A DNA stretch of 64,000 nucleotides, from NCBI RefSeq assembly GCF_020148005.1, contig NZ_JAGXFD010000001.1:2915312-2979311 (forward strand). Reading direction: 5' to 3'. Shown piece by piece: positions 9,196 through 17,838 of the stretch. How positions within the stretch are numbered: position 1 is the first letter of the stretch; every line of letters begins with the position of its first letter. The notes under the pieces were generated by a model that worked only from the letters and a program-made list of their open reading frames with translations, ran no database searches and was not told the origin of the DNA. The DNA is from Modicisalibacter tunisiensis (GTDB lineage: Bacteria > Pseudomonadota > Gammaproteobacteria > Pseudomonadales > Halomonadaceae). A program made the translations under genes and the position numbers.

Positions 9196-9832
9196 CGGAC
9201 ACGATCCCCTGCTGCCCGGCCAGGCCAAGGCATCGGGCGAGGACGGCGAAAGCTGGCTGTTGAGCTACCTCGACGTGCTGACGCTGCTCATCACGCTGTT
9301 CGTGCTGCTGCTGACGCTCACCGATCCCGCTGCGGAGACGGCCTCGTCCTCTCCCGCTCCGCTGCCCGGCGTTGCCGGCCCGGCCCGCGCCACGGGGACC
9401 CAGCCCGACCTCACCGGCCTGCTGCCACGGCTCGATGGCGTCAGCGTCTCGCGCAGCGATGCCGGCCTCAACCTGCGTATCCAGGATCACCTGCTGTTCG
9501 CCAGCGGGCAGGCCGACCTGACCGCTCCCGGCACCGATGTGCTCCATCGTCTGCTGCCGCTTCTCGAGCACACCCGGGGGACCATCTCCGTGGAAGGGCA
9601 CACCGACGACGTCCCCATCCACACGCGACGCTTCCCTTCCAACTGGGAGCTCTCCAGCGCCCGCGCCAGCGCCGTGCTGCGTTACCTGCAGGACCAGGGC
9701 ATTGCCGCCGATCGACTGCGTGCCATCGGCTATGCCGACACACGCCCGCTGCGTCCCAACGACTCGCGCCGCGACCGCGCCGCCAATCGTCGCGTGGAAC
9801 TGGTCGTTCACGAGCGGCGCGCCGGCCCGTGA
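9188..9832 (+). CDS. motB: MotB-family stator protein with OmpA-like peptidoglycan-binding domain
   Basis: Partner of the preceding MotA-like channel. The 214-aa protein has a single N-terminal membrane helix LSYLDVLTLLITLFVLLLTL (about 22-41) carrying the essential ion-binding Asp, a short linker, then an OmpA domain with SVEGHTDDVPIHTRRFPSNW and ELSSARASAVLRYL (about 135-165) and DRAANRRVELVV near the end. It is shorter than canonical MotB (about 300 aa) because both the N-terminal tail and the linker are compact. The 8-bp overlap with motA implies translational coupling. No other flagellar genes are in the window. Confidence 0.86.
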   Translation: MGDGHDPLLPGQAKASGEDGESWLLSYLDVLTLLITLFVLLLTLTDPAAETASSSPAPLPGVAGPARATGTQPDLTGLLPRLDGVSVSRSDAGLNLRIQDHLLFASGQADLTAPGTDVLHRLLPLLEHTRGTISVEGHTDDVPIHTRRFPSNWELSSARASAVLRYLQDQGIAADRLRAIGYADTRPLRPNDSRRDRAANRRVELVVHERRAGP

Positions 9833-10040
9833 CCCCCCGATCAAGCGGCCGCGGTTTTTTATCGCTTCATAACCCGGGTCAACTGCAGGAACACGAAGCC
9901 GGTGCCATGTTTACCCTGCTGAGCACGGACATGCCCGACGGGGACCGCAGGGACGCGACGCGCATGCCCGGTCAGGGATGATCGGGTTCTTGCCCGTGGC
10001 GCGTTGACTTGCCCTCCCCGGCCCCGCAGAATTCCCCACC

Positions 10041-10213
10041 GTCGAGACACGGGTGCTCGGGAAGCGGGTGAGACCCCCGCACTGCCCCCGCAACGGTGTT
10101 CGCGTCGATCGAGGTCGGGCCCAGTGCCGACCACTGCCGCCAGGCGGGAAGGTGACCTCGATCCGTGGCCGTGAACCACGGCCCAGCGCGTCAGTCCGGA
10201 GACCGGCCTGCGT
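10041..10213 (+). ncRNA. Cobalamin (AdoCbl) riboswitch
   Basis: The conserved blocks of the cobalamin aptamer appear in order: GGTGCTCGGGAAGCGGGTGA, then ACTGCCCCCGCAACGGTG (the B12-box region), a variable arm, CCACTGCCGCCAGGCGGGAA, and the closing CAGTCCGGAGACCGGCCTG. It lies 155 bp ahead of btuB, the B12 outer-membrane receptor gene, the classic place for this element. It should lower btuB expression when B12 is plentiful. Confidence 0.93.
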
Positions 10214-10258
10214 CTCTTCACTGGCTGATGCGGAGGGCCTCGCCAGTGGCGACATCAA

Positions 10259-10280
10259 CCGGCACGCCGCGGCGTGCCGG
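10259..10280 (+). promoter_or_regulatory. Perfect 22-bp palindrome in riboswitch expression platform
   Basis: An uninterrupted 22-bp GC-rich palindrome (left half CCGGCACGCCG) begins 45 bp after the aptamer and ends 88 bp before the btuB ATG. As RNA it would fold into a tight hairpin; no U-run follows directly, so it may act on folding or Rho/translation rather than as a simple intrinsic terminator. Confidence 0.55.
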
Positions 10281-10367
10281 CAGGCCGGCCATGCGTGTCG
10301 TGCCGTCGTCACCCTTTCTGTCCTCCTCATCGCGATCGACCGTCACGACGCGCTTGAGGATCTTTCC

Positions 10368-12173
10368 ATGCCGTTTCGCAAGACCCCGCTGTGGCTCGCC
10401 ATCGGTGTCACGGTGGCTCCCCTGAGCCAGGCCGACCAGCGCCTGGACACCCTGCAGGTCACCGCCAATCGCCTGCCCCAGACACGTGCCGATGTGCTCG
10501 CCAGCACCACCATCATCGACCGCGACGAGATCGAGCGCCTGCAGCCGAACTCCGTGACCGAGCTGCTCCAGGGCCGGGCCGGGGTCGAGCTGGCCCGCAA
10601 CGGCGCCCGCGGCAACCAGACCAGCCTGTTCCTGCGCGGGACCAATTCCGACCATGCCCTGGTACTGGTCGACGGGGCGCGCATCGCCTCGGCCACCGAC
10701 GGCTCGATCAACTGGGAGTTCCTGCCGGTAGCGGCCATCCAGCGCATCGAGATCGTGCGCGGCCCGCGCGCCGCCGCCTACGGGGCCGATGCCATCGGCG
10801 GCGTGATCAACATCATCACCCGCCAGGCCGAGACCGGCGGCGAGCACGCGACCCTGGAGCTGCGCGCCGGCGGCGAGCATACCCGGCGCGAGACCGCCTG
10901 GTTCAGCGCGACACAGAAGGACACCCGGCTGTCGGCCTTGATCGACCACCAGAGCACCGACGGCTTCTCGGCCCGCGCCGACGACGGTGACGACGACGGC
11001 TTCGACCAGCGCACCGGCAAGCTGGCGATGAGCCACGCCTTCGGCGAGCGGGCCGACCTGGACGTCTCGCTGCTGCGCACCCGCAACGACTACGACTACG
11101 ACGACTGCGGCTATCCCTCCAGCCAGGACTGCCGCGGCGAGGGCGACCAGCAGGTCCTCTCCGCCTCGCTGACCACGCACAACCGGCCGGGCTGGGATAC
11201 CGAACTGGCCGTCGCCCGGGTCACAGAGAGCCGCGAGCGCTTCATCGACGGCCGCTCATCCGGCGAGACATCGACCCGGCGCAACGAGGCCTCGCTGACC
11301 AACCGCCTGTCGGGCGACTGGGGGGAGACCGCGCTCGGCGCCGACGTCCGCGATGCCTCGCTCGACTCGCCGCTGACCTACGCCGAGGACGGCCGCCGCA
11401 ACTGGGGCGTGTTCGCCAACTGGCACCAGCGCCTGGCCCGCCATCGGCTCTCGGCCGGGATCCGTCACGACGACGACAACCGCTTCGGCGGCGCCACCAC
11501 CGGCAGCCTCGCCTATGCCTATGCGCTGACCGACGCCCAGCAGATCGGCGCCAGCTACGCCACCGCCTACAAGGCACCCAGCCTGCTCGACCTCTACGGC
11601 CCCTATGGCGCCAACCCCGACCTCGATGCCGAGACCTCGCGTACCGCCGAGCTGTTCTGGCGCCTCGACCGCGAGACCTGGGGCCTGTCGGCGACCGCCT
11701 TCGACACCCGCATCGACGACCTGATCGACTACGATCCGGCCACCTTCATTCCCTACAATGTCGGCAAGGCCCGCATCCGTGGCGTCGAACTGGCGGGCGA
11801 CTGGCAGTACGGCGGCTTCACCCTGCACGCCGCCCTGACGCACCAGAACCCCGAGAACCGCGAGACGGGCGAGCGCCTGAAGCGCCGCGCGCGCACCTTC
11901 GGCCGCCTCGACGCCGACTACGCGACCGGGGACTGGTCGTTCGGCGCCACCCTGCGCAGCGCCGGCGATCGCCGTGACACGGACGCCGTCACCTTTGCCG
12001 ACACCACCACCGCCGGCTACGCCGTGATGGACCTGCGCACCACCTGGCGGCTCACGCCCCGCATCGCGCTGTCCGCCAAGCTCGACAATGCGCTGGATCG
12101 CGACTATCAGCTCGTCGACGGCTACAACACCCAGGGTCGCTACCTGGAAGGCGGCATCACCCTGCGCCTGTAA
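10368..12173 (+). CDS. btuB: TonB-dependent vitamin B12 outer-membrane receptor
   Basis: Imports cobalamin across the outer membrane using TonB energy. The 601 aa (E. coli BtuB 614) begin with a short signal peptide (about 1-22, SQA cleavage), then the TonB box LDTLQVTANRLPQ (about 26-38). The plug domain has TSLFLRGTNSDHALVLVDG, VRGPRAAAYGADAIGGVINI, and is followed by a 22-strand barrel whose end reads YNTQGRYLEGGITLRL with terminal aromatic/hydrophobic pattern. The ATG at 10368 follows GAGGAT; the frame is open upstream through the riboswitch, which cannot be coding. Regulated by the upstream cobalamin riboswitch. Confidence 0.93.
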   Translation: MPFRKTPLWLAIGVTVAPLSQADQRLDTLQVTANRLPQTRADVLASTTIIDRDEIERLQPNSVTELLQGRAGVELARNGARGNQTSLFLRGTNSDHALVLVDGARIASATDGSINWEFLPVAAIQRIEIVRGPRAAAYGADAIGGVINIITRQAETGGEHATLELRAGGEHTRRETAWFSATQKDTRLSALIDHQSTDGFSARADDGDDDGFDQRTGKLAMSHAFGERADLDVSLLRTRNDYDYDDCGYPSSQDCRGEGDQQVLSASLTTHNRPGWDTELAVARVTESRERFIDGRSSGETSTRRNEASLTNRLSGDWGETALGADVRDASLDSPLTYAEDGRRNWGVFANWHQRLARHRLSAGIRHDDDNRFGGATTGSLAYAYALTDAQQIGASYATAYKAPSLLDLYGPYGANPDLDAETSRTAELFWRLDRETWGLSATAFDTRIDDLIDYDPATFIPYNVGKARIRGVELAGDWQYGGFTLHAALTHQNPENRETGERLKRRARTFGRLDADYATGDWSFGATLRSAGDRRDTDAVTFADTTTAGYAVMDLRTTWRLTPRIALSAKLDNALDRDYQLVDGYNTQGRYLEGGITLRL

Positions 12174-12271
12174 TGCGGCGGCCGTCATGCGCCCCGGCAT
12201 GGATTGCCGGGGTCCGGCGGGATTCCTATAGTGAACGTCGATGACGCCTCATCGACCATCAGGGACGACTC

Positions 12272-13882
12272 ATGCATCGACGCGATTTCCTCAAGGCCGC
12301 CGGCGCGCTGGGCGGGGCCTTCCTGCCGCTTTCCCGGGTACTGGCGGCGGCGTCCGACGCCGCCCCCGCCGGCACGGGCCAGGGTAGTGCCTTCGACTAC
12401 GCCTGGCTCAAGGGGCTGGCACGCCACCTCGCCGACCAGCCGCCGCAGGCCGGCGAGACGACCCTGCCCCCCGAGCTGCAGGGCCTGACCTGGGACCAGT
12501 ACCAGGCGATCCGCTTTCGCAAGGACCACGCCCTGTGGGCCGACGACGCGCAGGCCCGCTATCGTGCCGAGCTGTTTCACCTGGGGCTGTACTTCAAGAA
12601 ACCGGTCAAGATGCATGAAGTGGTCGACGGTCGGGCGCACGAGATCGCCTACGATCCGGCGATGTTCGACTACGGCGATTCGGGCATCGACGGCGAGGCC
12701 CTGCCAAGCGACCTCGGCTTCGCCGGCTTTCGCCTGCTGCATGACGACGACTGGCAGCGCGACCGGGTGGCGTTTCTCGGCGCCAGCTACTTCCGCGCCG
12801 TCAGCCGCACCCTGCAGTACGGCATGTCGGCCCGCGGGCTGGCGGTCGACACGGGCCTGCCCCGTCCCGAGGAGTTTCCCGACTTCACCCGCTTCTGGCT
12901 GGAACGGCCCGCCGCCGGCAGCAACGAGCTGACGGTCTACGCCCTGCTGGAATCACCCAGCATCACCGGGGCCTACCGCTTCGTCATCCGCATCGTCGAG
13001 GATGTCACCATGGACGTCGATGCCGCCCTCTATCCGCGTCAGCCGATCGAACGGCTGGGCATCGCGCCGCTGACCAGCATGTACCTGGTCGGCGAGAACG
13101 ATCGCCAGGCGGACTGGGACTGGCGACCCGAGATCCACGACTCCGACGGCCTGGCGATGCACACCGGTGCCGGCGAGTGGCTGTGGCGACCGCTGGTCAA
13201 TCCGCCGCACCTGCGCTTCAACGCCTACAGCGACCAGAATCCCAGGGGGTTCGGGCTGCTGCAACGGGATCGCGACTTCGACCACTACCAGGACGACGGC
13301 GTGTACTACGATCGGCGCCCCTCGGTGTGGGTCGAACCCCGCGGCGACTGGGGCAAGGGCTCGGTGCAGCTGGTCGAGATCCCCACCCTCGACGAGACCT
13401 TCGACAACATCGTCGCCTTCTGGAACCCCGACGCGCCCGTGCAGCCAGGCCAGGAGCTGCTCTACGCCTACCGCCTCTACTGGTGCAACACGCTGCCGTC
13501 GCAGCCCGAGCTGGCCCGCTGCGTGGCGACCCGCACCGGGCTCGGCGGCGTGATCGGCCAGAAGCGCGAGTACTTCAGCCGGCGCTTCGTGATCGACTTC
13601 CGGGGCGGGCCCTTCCCCTTCGATGCCGACCAGGACGTCAACGTCGTGCCGGTCATCGAGCACAGCGCCGGACGCGTGGAAATCACCTCGGCGCGGCCGC
13701 TGCATGCCATCGACGGCTACCGCGCCATGTTCGACCTGGTGCCCCCGGAAACCACCGACCCCATCAACCTGCGCGTCTATCTCAAGGCCGGCGACCAGCC
13801 GCTGACCGAGACCTGGCTCTATCAGTGGACGCCGCCCCCCGTCGACGAGCGCGCGCTGCACAACCCCGGGCACCTGTCGTGA
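12272..13882 (+). CDS. opgD: Glucan biosynthesis protein D (osmoregulated periplasmic glucans)
   Basis: Periplasmic protein shaping osmoregulated periplasmic glucan backbones. The 536-aa product starts MHRRDFLKAAGALGG, a twin-arginine (Tat) signal, as in OpgD rather than Sec-exported OpgG. Core landmarks match OpgD: SDLGFAGFRLL, FLGASYFRAVS, LQYGMSARGLA, SITGAYRFVIRI, IHDSDGLAMHTGAGEWLWRP, NPRGFGLLQRDRDFDHYQD, RPSVWVEPRGDWGKG and ETWLYQW. No opgH glucosyltransferase is adjacent. It converges with panP across 32 bp. Role in osmotic adaptation fits the halophile context. Confidence 0.92.
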   Translation: MHRRDFLKAAGALGGAFLPLSRVLAAASDAAPAGTGQGSAFDYAWLKGLARHLADQPPQAGETTLPPELQGLTWDQYQAIRFRKDHALWADDAQARYRAELFHLGLYFKKPVKMHEVVDGRAHEIAYDPAMFDYGDSGIDGEALPSDLGFAGFRLLHDDDWQRDRVAFLGASYFRAVSRTLQYGMSARGLAVDTGLPRPEEFPDFTRFWLERPAAGSNELTVYALLESPSITGAYRFVIRIVEDVTMDVDAALYPRQPIERLGIAPLTSMYLVGENDRQADWDWRPEIHDSDGLAMHTGAGEWLWRPLVNPPHLRFNAYSDQNPRGFGLLQRDRDFDHYQDDGVYYDRRPSVWVEPRGDWGKGSVQLVEIPTLDETFDNIVAFWNPDAPVQPGQELLYAYRLYWCNTLPSQPELARCVATRTGLGGVIGQKREYFSRRFVIDFRGGPFPFDADQDVNVVPVIEHSAGRVEITSARPLHAIDGYRAMFDLVPPETTDPINLRVYLKAGDQPLTETWLYQWTPPPVDERALHNPGHLS

Positions 13883-13914
13883 GCCATCACGCTGGTCGCC
13901 ACCCGCCGGCACGC

Positions 13915-15570
13915 TCACATCCGGCGGCGATGGGTGTCCAGTAGAGCCTTAAGGTTGGCGAAGTCGGCGCTTTCCAGGTGCTCCGCGGCGATCTGGCGTT
14001 GCTCCTCGATGAGCTCTCGCAGCACCTGGTCGGTGGTCAGGGGATTGGCCAGCACCACCCGGAAGACGGTGATGGCCTGGCGATCGTGGCTCGCCGGGGT
14101 CAGCCGGGTGCGCGACACGAAGGACTTGCCCCGCTCGCGCTGGCGCTTCTGGATGGACTGCGTCATGCGATTCAGCAGGTCGTTGATCCACCGGCGCTGC
14201 GCCTCGTCGGCGTCGTGCAACCGCGCCTGAACCCCGGCAGGCGCCCAGCGATAGGTGAGGATGTTGAGTTCCGGCTCGGTGATCAGCTCGAAATCCTCGA
14301 GCGCCGCGATCCGGTCGGCGAAGCGTCGCGCCAGTTCGATGCCATTGTCGATCAGCATCGCATAGCCCTGGCGACCGATGATCTTCAGGGCCGACTGCAC
14401 CAGCATCGCCATGCCGGGACGGGAGCCTTCCAGCGTGGTGCTGCCAAGGTCCTTGGAGCCCTGCCGAATGATGTACTGGGCATGGTGCTCGATGCTGGCG
14501 AGGGCCGACGGCTCGCGGAACAGCACCATGCCCGCTCCCATCGGCACATAGAGCTGCTTGTGGGCGTCGATGGTGACGGAATCGGCGCGCTCGATGCCGG
14601 CCAGACGCGGTCGGTAGCGTTCCGAAAACAGCGTCGGTCCGCCCCAGGCGGCATCCACGTGGAAGTGGATCCCCTGCTCCGCGGCGATGTCGGCCAGGCA
14701 GTCCAGCGGGTCGATGTTGCCGGTCTCGGTCGTGCCGGCGATCCCCACCAGCGCGAAGGGCCGTATCCGCTGCCGCTCGAGCCGCTTCAGCGTGGCGACC
14801 AGGGCATCGGGACGGATGCGGTTGCGCGCGTCGGTCTCGACGGCCACCATCTGATCGCGTCCGATGCCCAGCACATCGGCGGCCTTGGAGAGCGAGTAGT
14901 GGCCACGCTCGGAGACCAGCACCGCGGCACCGTCACAGTCATGGTGACGCAGGGCCGCGAAGACCCCACTGCGGCCGATGCCGGGAAACTCGCCGTCGGG
15001 ACCGAAGGCCCGGTTTCGGGCAGCCCACAGCGCGGTGATATTGGCGACGGTGCCCCCGGAGCAGAAGGCACCGAGGCGTTCGTCGCTGTGGTGCAGCCAA
15101 CGCTCGTAGAAGGCGTCGGACTGGGCATAGATCAGGCGATGCAGCATGCCCAGCACCTGGCGCTCCAGCGGCGTGAAGGCCTTGGAGGTCTCGGTCTTCA
15201 CCAGGTTCTGGTTCAGCGCGATCATGATCTTCGACAGCGGGATCATGAAATAGGGCAACGCCGACGTCATGTGGCCGACGAAGCTGGGCGAGGCGGTATG
15301 CACGGATTGCGCGACCACCTTGTCGAGCAGGAACCGGGTCTGGTCGGAGACGAAGACCGGCGCCTCGGGGATGCGGGTATCGTGGAAGTCCCGTTCGATC
15401 CTGACCAGGTCGTGCTCTTCCGCGACGATATGCTCCTGCAGGAAGCCGGCGAGATTCGCCGAAATATCCCTGTCCAGACGGTTCAGCGTCGCCCCGGACG
15501 CCTCGGGGACGGTGAAGATCCTCAGCAGATTGTCCCAGCTGCTTTCGGCGACCTTTGCTTGCTTGCCCAT
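13915..15570 (-). CDS. panP: PLP-dependent aspartate/glutamate decarboxylase (PanP type)
   Basis: Group II pyridoxal-phosphate decarboxylase, 551 aa. The PLP lysine sits in VTIDAHKQLYVPMGAG; other landmarks are GAFCSGGTVANITALWAARN (about 165-185), SERGHYSLSKAADVLG, GTTETGNIDPL and FHVDAAWGG. The length and termini fit the family proposed as a PLP-dependent replacement for pyruvoyl aspartate 1-decarboxylase PanD (TIGR03799), which would make beta-alanine for coenzyme A. Glutamate decarboxylation cannot be excluded. The start ATG is preceded by AGGG; the open frame upstream runs into the divergent promoter region and is not used. Confidence 0.83.
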   Translation of the reverse strand: MGKQAKVAESSWDNLLRIFTVPEASGATLNRLDRDISANLAGFLQEHIVAEEHDLVRIERDFHDTRIPEAPVFVSDQTRFLLDKVVAQSVHTASPSFVGHMTSALPYFMIPLSKIMIALNQNLVKTETSKAFTPLERQVLGMLHRLIYAQSDAFYERWLHHSDERLGAFCSGGTVANITALWAARNRAFGPDGEFPGIGRSGVFAALRHHDCDGAAVLVSERGHYSLSKAADVLGIGRDQMVAVETDARNRIRPDALVATLKRLERQRIRPFALVGIAGTTETGNIDPLDCLADIAAEQGIHFHVDAAWGGPTLFSERYRPRLAGIERADSVTIDAHKQLYVPMGAGMVLFREPSALASIEHHAQYIIRQGSKDLGSTTLEGSRPGMAMLVQSALKIIGRQGYAMLIDNGIELARRFADRIAALEDFELITEPELNILTYRWAPAGVQARLHDADEAQRRWINDLLNRMTQSIQKRQRERGKSFVSRTRLTPASHDRQAITVFRVVLANPLTTDQVLRELIEEQRQIAAEHLESADFANLKALLDTHRRRM

Positions 15571-15720
15571 GGAACCCTGTTGCCTTTGGGGAATGAAAGG
15601 GCGGAGCACCGAAGGGGGCCTGAGCCGACCGGTACATCGCCGCGCACACGAGTATTGTAACGCGACAGCCCCATCTCGAGCGCGTTGAACCGGCTGCAGG
15701 GTATCGCCATCGCCACTATA

Positions 15721-15736
15721 CTGTATGCAAATGCAG
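15721..15736. promoter_or_regulatory. Candidate LexA (SOS) box upstream of the radical SAM gene
   Basis: CTGTATGCAAATGCAG matches the gammaproteobacterial LexA pattern CTGT-N8-ACAG except for one outer base (GCAG). The flanks extend symmetry to TACTG...CAGTA. It ends 14 bp before the start codon, a normal repressor position. I recall PA0069 itself being LexA-controlled in Pseudomonas aeruginosa, which supports the call; this was not checked. Confidence 0.55.
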
Positions 15737-15750
15737 TACAGGAGATCGGC

Positions 15751-16827
15751 ATGGCGACGCCTCCCCGGAATACCGTGGTCCGCAAGGGGCGCGGCGCGAC
15801 CTGCGATCCGGCCAATCGCTTCTCGCCCACCCACAGCGAGGCCGTGGACGACGGCTGGTGGCAGGAGGCCGTGCCCGAGCGGATCGCCACCACGGTACGC
15901 GACGAGCCGGCGAAGAGCGCGCTGTCATGGAACCGCTCGCCGGACCTGCCCTTTGATCGCTCGCTCAATCCCTATCGCGGCTGCGAGCACGGCTGCATCT
16001 ACTGCTACGCCCGCCCCAGCCACGCCTACTGGGACCTGTCGCCGGGAATCGACTTCGAGACCCGGTTGATCGCCCGCAGCGGCCTCGTCGAACGCCTTCG
16101 CGACGAGCTGTGCCGGCCCGGCTACGTCTGCCGCCCCATCAACCTGTCGGGCAACACCGACTGCTACCAGCCGCTGGAGGCGCAGCGGGGTACCACGCGT
16201 GACGTGCTCGAGCTGCTGCTGGAATCTCGCCATCCGGTGACCCTGGTGACCAAGAGCGCGCTGATCCTGCGCGACCGCGAGCTGCTCGCGGCGATGGCCG
16301 AGCACCGTCTGGTGCGGGTGTTCGTCAGCCTGACCAGCCTCGACGACGACCTCAAGCGGACCCTGGAGCCGCGCACCGCCTCGCCGGCGGCACGACTCAG
16401 GGTGATGCGCGAGCTGAGCGCCGCGGGGGTGCCGATCGGGGCGCTGATCTCGCCGCTGATCCCGGGGCTCAACGACCACGAGCTGGAACGCCTGCTGGAA
16501 GCCGTCGCCGACGCCGGTGCCCGCAGCGCCGCCTGGATGCTGCTGCGCCTGCCCCACGAGGTGGCACCACTGTTCGAGGACTGGCTGGCCAGCCACTATC
16601 CCGAGCGCGCCGCCAGGGTGATGAGCCTGCTCCGTCAGTGTCGCGGCGGCGCCGACCACGACGCCCGCTTCGGGCGGCGCCTGCGTGGCGAGGGTGTCTT
16701 CGCCGACCTGCTGGCCCAGCGCTTCCGCCGGGCCAGCCGGCGCCTCGGCCTGGACGGACACGCCGCGATGGGCCTCGACACGTCGGCGTTTCGCCCGCCC
16801 CATCGCCAGGGCGACCTGTTCGGGTAA
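15751..16827 (+). CDS. PA0069-family radical SAM protein
   Basis: 358-aa radical SAM enzyme. The [4Fe-4S] motif Cys-x3-Cys-x2-Cys is in RGCEHGCIYCYARPSHAYWD (about 80-100), with the Arg-Gly-Cys and YARPSHAYWDLSPG signature typical of the PA0069 / spore photoproduct lyase-related group. NLSGNTDCYQPLE, TKSALILRD and GALISPLIPGLND continue the TIM barrel. Function is not established; relation to SplB-like enzymes and a LexA-like box directly upstream suggest a DNA-damage role. The ATG has AGGAG upstream. A wHTH gene and cobO follow on the same strand. Confidence 0.85.
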   Translation: MATPPRNTVVRKGRGATCDPANRFSPTHSEAVDDGWWQEAVPERIATTVRDEPAKSALSWNRSPDLPFDRSLNPYRGCEHGCIYCYARPSHAYWDLSPGIDFETRLIARSGLVERLRDELCRPGYVCRPINLSGNTDCYQPLEAQRGTTRDVLELLLESRHPVTLVTKSALILRDRELLAAMAEHRLVRVFVSLTSLDDDLKRTLEPRTASPAARLRVMRELSAAGVPIGALISPLIPGLNDHELERLLEAVADAGARSAAWMLLRLPHEVAPLFEDWLASHYPERAARVMSLLRQCRGGADHDARFGRRLRGEGVFADLLAQRFRRASRRLGLDGHAAMGLDTSAFRPPHRQGDLFG

Positions 16828-16862
16828 CATGGGCAGCGGCCAACGACGACCCGGAGATGCCC

Positions 16863-17180
16863 ATGACCGTCAGCAAGACCCGCAGCAGTTTCTATCGCCG
16901 GCTCTACGTCGCCTACCTGATCGACAGCGGGCTCGCCGACAGCGTGCCGGCACTGACCCGGGCCACCGGCATGCCCCGCCGCACGGCGCAGGACACCCTG
17001 GCGGCCCTCGCCGACCTGGATATCGTCTGCGACTTCGAGCAGGCGCCCGGCGAGCGCCACCGCACCGGCCGCCACGTGATCCGTGACTGGGGGCCGATCG
17101 ACCCCGGCTGGGTCGCGCAACACCACGACCACCTGCGCCGCGTGCTCGGCTATCCCGAGCCGTCGACTGACGCCGGCTGA
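16863..17180 (+). CDS. Small winged-helix DNA-binding protein
   Basis: 105-aa protein beginning MTVSKTRSSFYRRLYVAYLI. Residues 24-60 (DSVPALTRATGMPRRTAQDT and LAALADLDIVCDFEQ) read as a helix-turn-helix followed by a wing, so DNA binding is likely. RBS GGAG is seven bases upstream of the ATG. It lies 35 bp after the radical SAM gene and 58 bp before cobO, co-directional, so it may be a local regulator, but no target or ligand is evident. Confidence 0.72.
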   Translation: MTVSKTRSSFYRRLYVAYLIDSGLADSVPALTRATGMPRRTAQDTLAALADLDIVCDFEQAPGERHRTGRHVIRDWGPIDPGWVAQHHDHLRRVLGYPEPSTDAG

Positions 17181-17238
17181 CGCGAAACCGCGGCTCGCGT
17201 AGGCTTGCCCCGACCCATCCATCGTGTACTGAGGCCCC

Positions 17239-17838
17239 ATGACCGATCGCGACACCCGCCATCGCAACTCGATGCAGAAACTCAAGACCCACGTCGACGA
17301 GCGCATCGCCGCCGCCAATGAACAACGCGGCCTGCTGCTGGTTTTCACCGGCAACGGCAAGGGCAAGACCACCGCCGCCTGGGGCACCGTCACCCGGGCG
17401 CTGGGCTACGGCTACCGGGTCGGCGTGGTGCAGTTCATCAAGGGTCAGTGGGAATGCGGCGAGCGCGAACGGCTGGCCGAGGATCCCAACCTGGAGGTGG
17501 CGATCATGGCCACCGGCTTCACCTGGGAGACCCAGAACCGCGAGAGCGACACCCGCGCCTGTCGCGAAGTCTGGCAGCAGGCAGAGCGCCTGCTGCGCGA
17601 CCCCGACGTCTACCTGGTGGTCCTCGACGAGATCACCTACATGCTCAAGTTCGGCTATCTGGACATCGCCACGGTGGAACGTGCCCTGCGGGAGCGCCCC
17701 GCGGAGCAGACGGTGATCGTCACCGGCCGCAATGCCCATCGCGAACTGATCGACATGGCCGACACGGTCACCGAGATGCGCGACGTCAAGCACGCCTTCG
17801 ACGCCGGCATCCAGGCCCGCCGCGGCATCGACTACTGA
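17239..17838 (+). CDS. cobO: Cob(I)yrinic acid a,c-diamide adenosyltransferase (CobO/BtuR)
   Basis: Transfers adenosyl from ATP to cobalt in the corrinoid, making coenzyme B12. The 199-aa protein has the P-loop FTGNGKGKTTAAWGT (about 35-49), RVGVVQFIKGQW, and LVVLDEITYMLKFGYL (Walker B-like), then TVIVTGRNAHRELIDMADTV, all typical of the CobA/CobO/BtuR family. Its last 7 bp overlap the 3' end of btuF on the opposite strand. With btuB and btuF it indicates salvage of imported B12; no de novo corrin-ring genes are visible. Confidence 0.94.
   Translation: MTDRDTRHRNSMQKLKTHVDERIAAANEQRGLLLVFTGNGKGKTTAAWGTVTRALGYGYRVGVVQFIKGQWECGERERLAEDPNLEVAIMATGFTWETQNRESDTRACREVWQQAERLLRDPDVYLVVLDEITYMLKFGYLDIATVERALRERPAEQTVIVTGRNAHRELIDMADTVTEMRDVKHAFDAGIQARRGIDY

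Noticed and set aside
9836..9862. Terminator after motB (GCGGCCGCGG followed by TTTTTT)
   Set aside because: The T-run is good but the possible stem is only a self-complementary GCGGCCGC without room for a loop; support is too weak to annotate.
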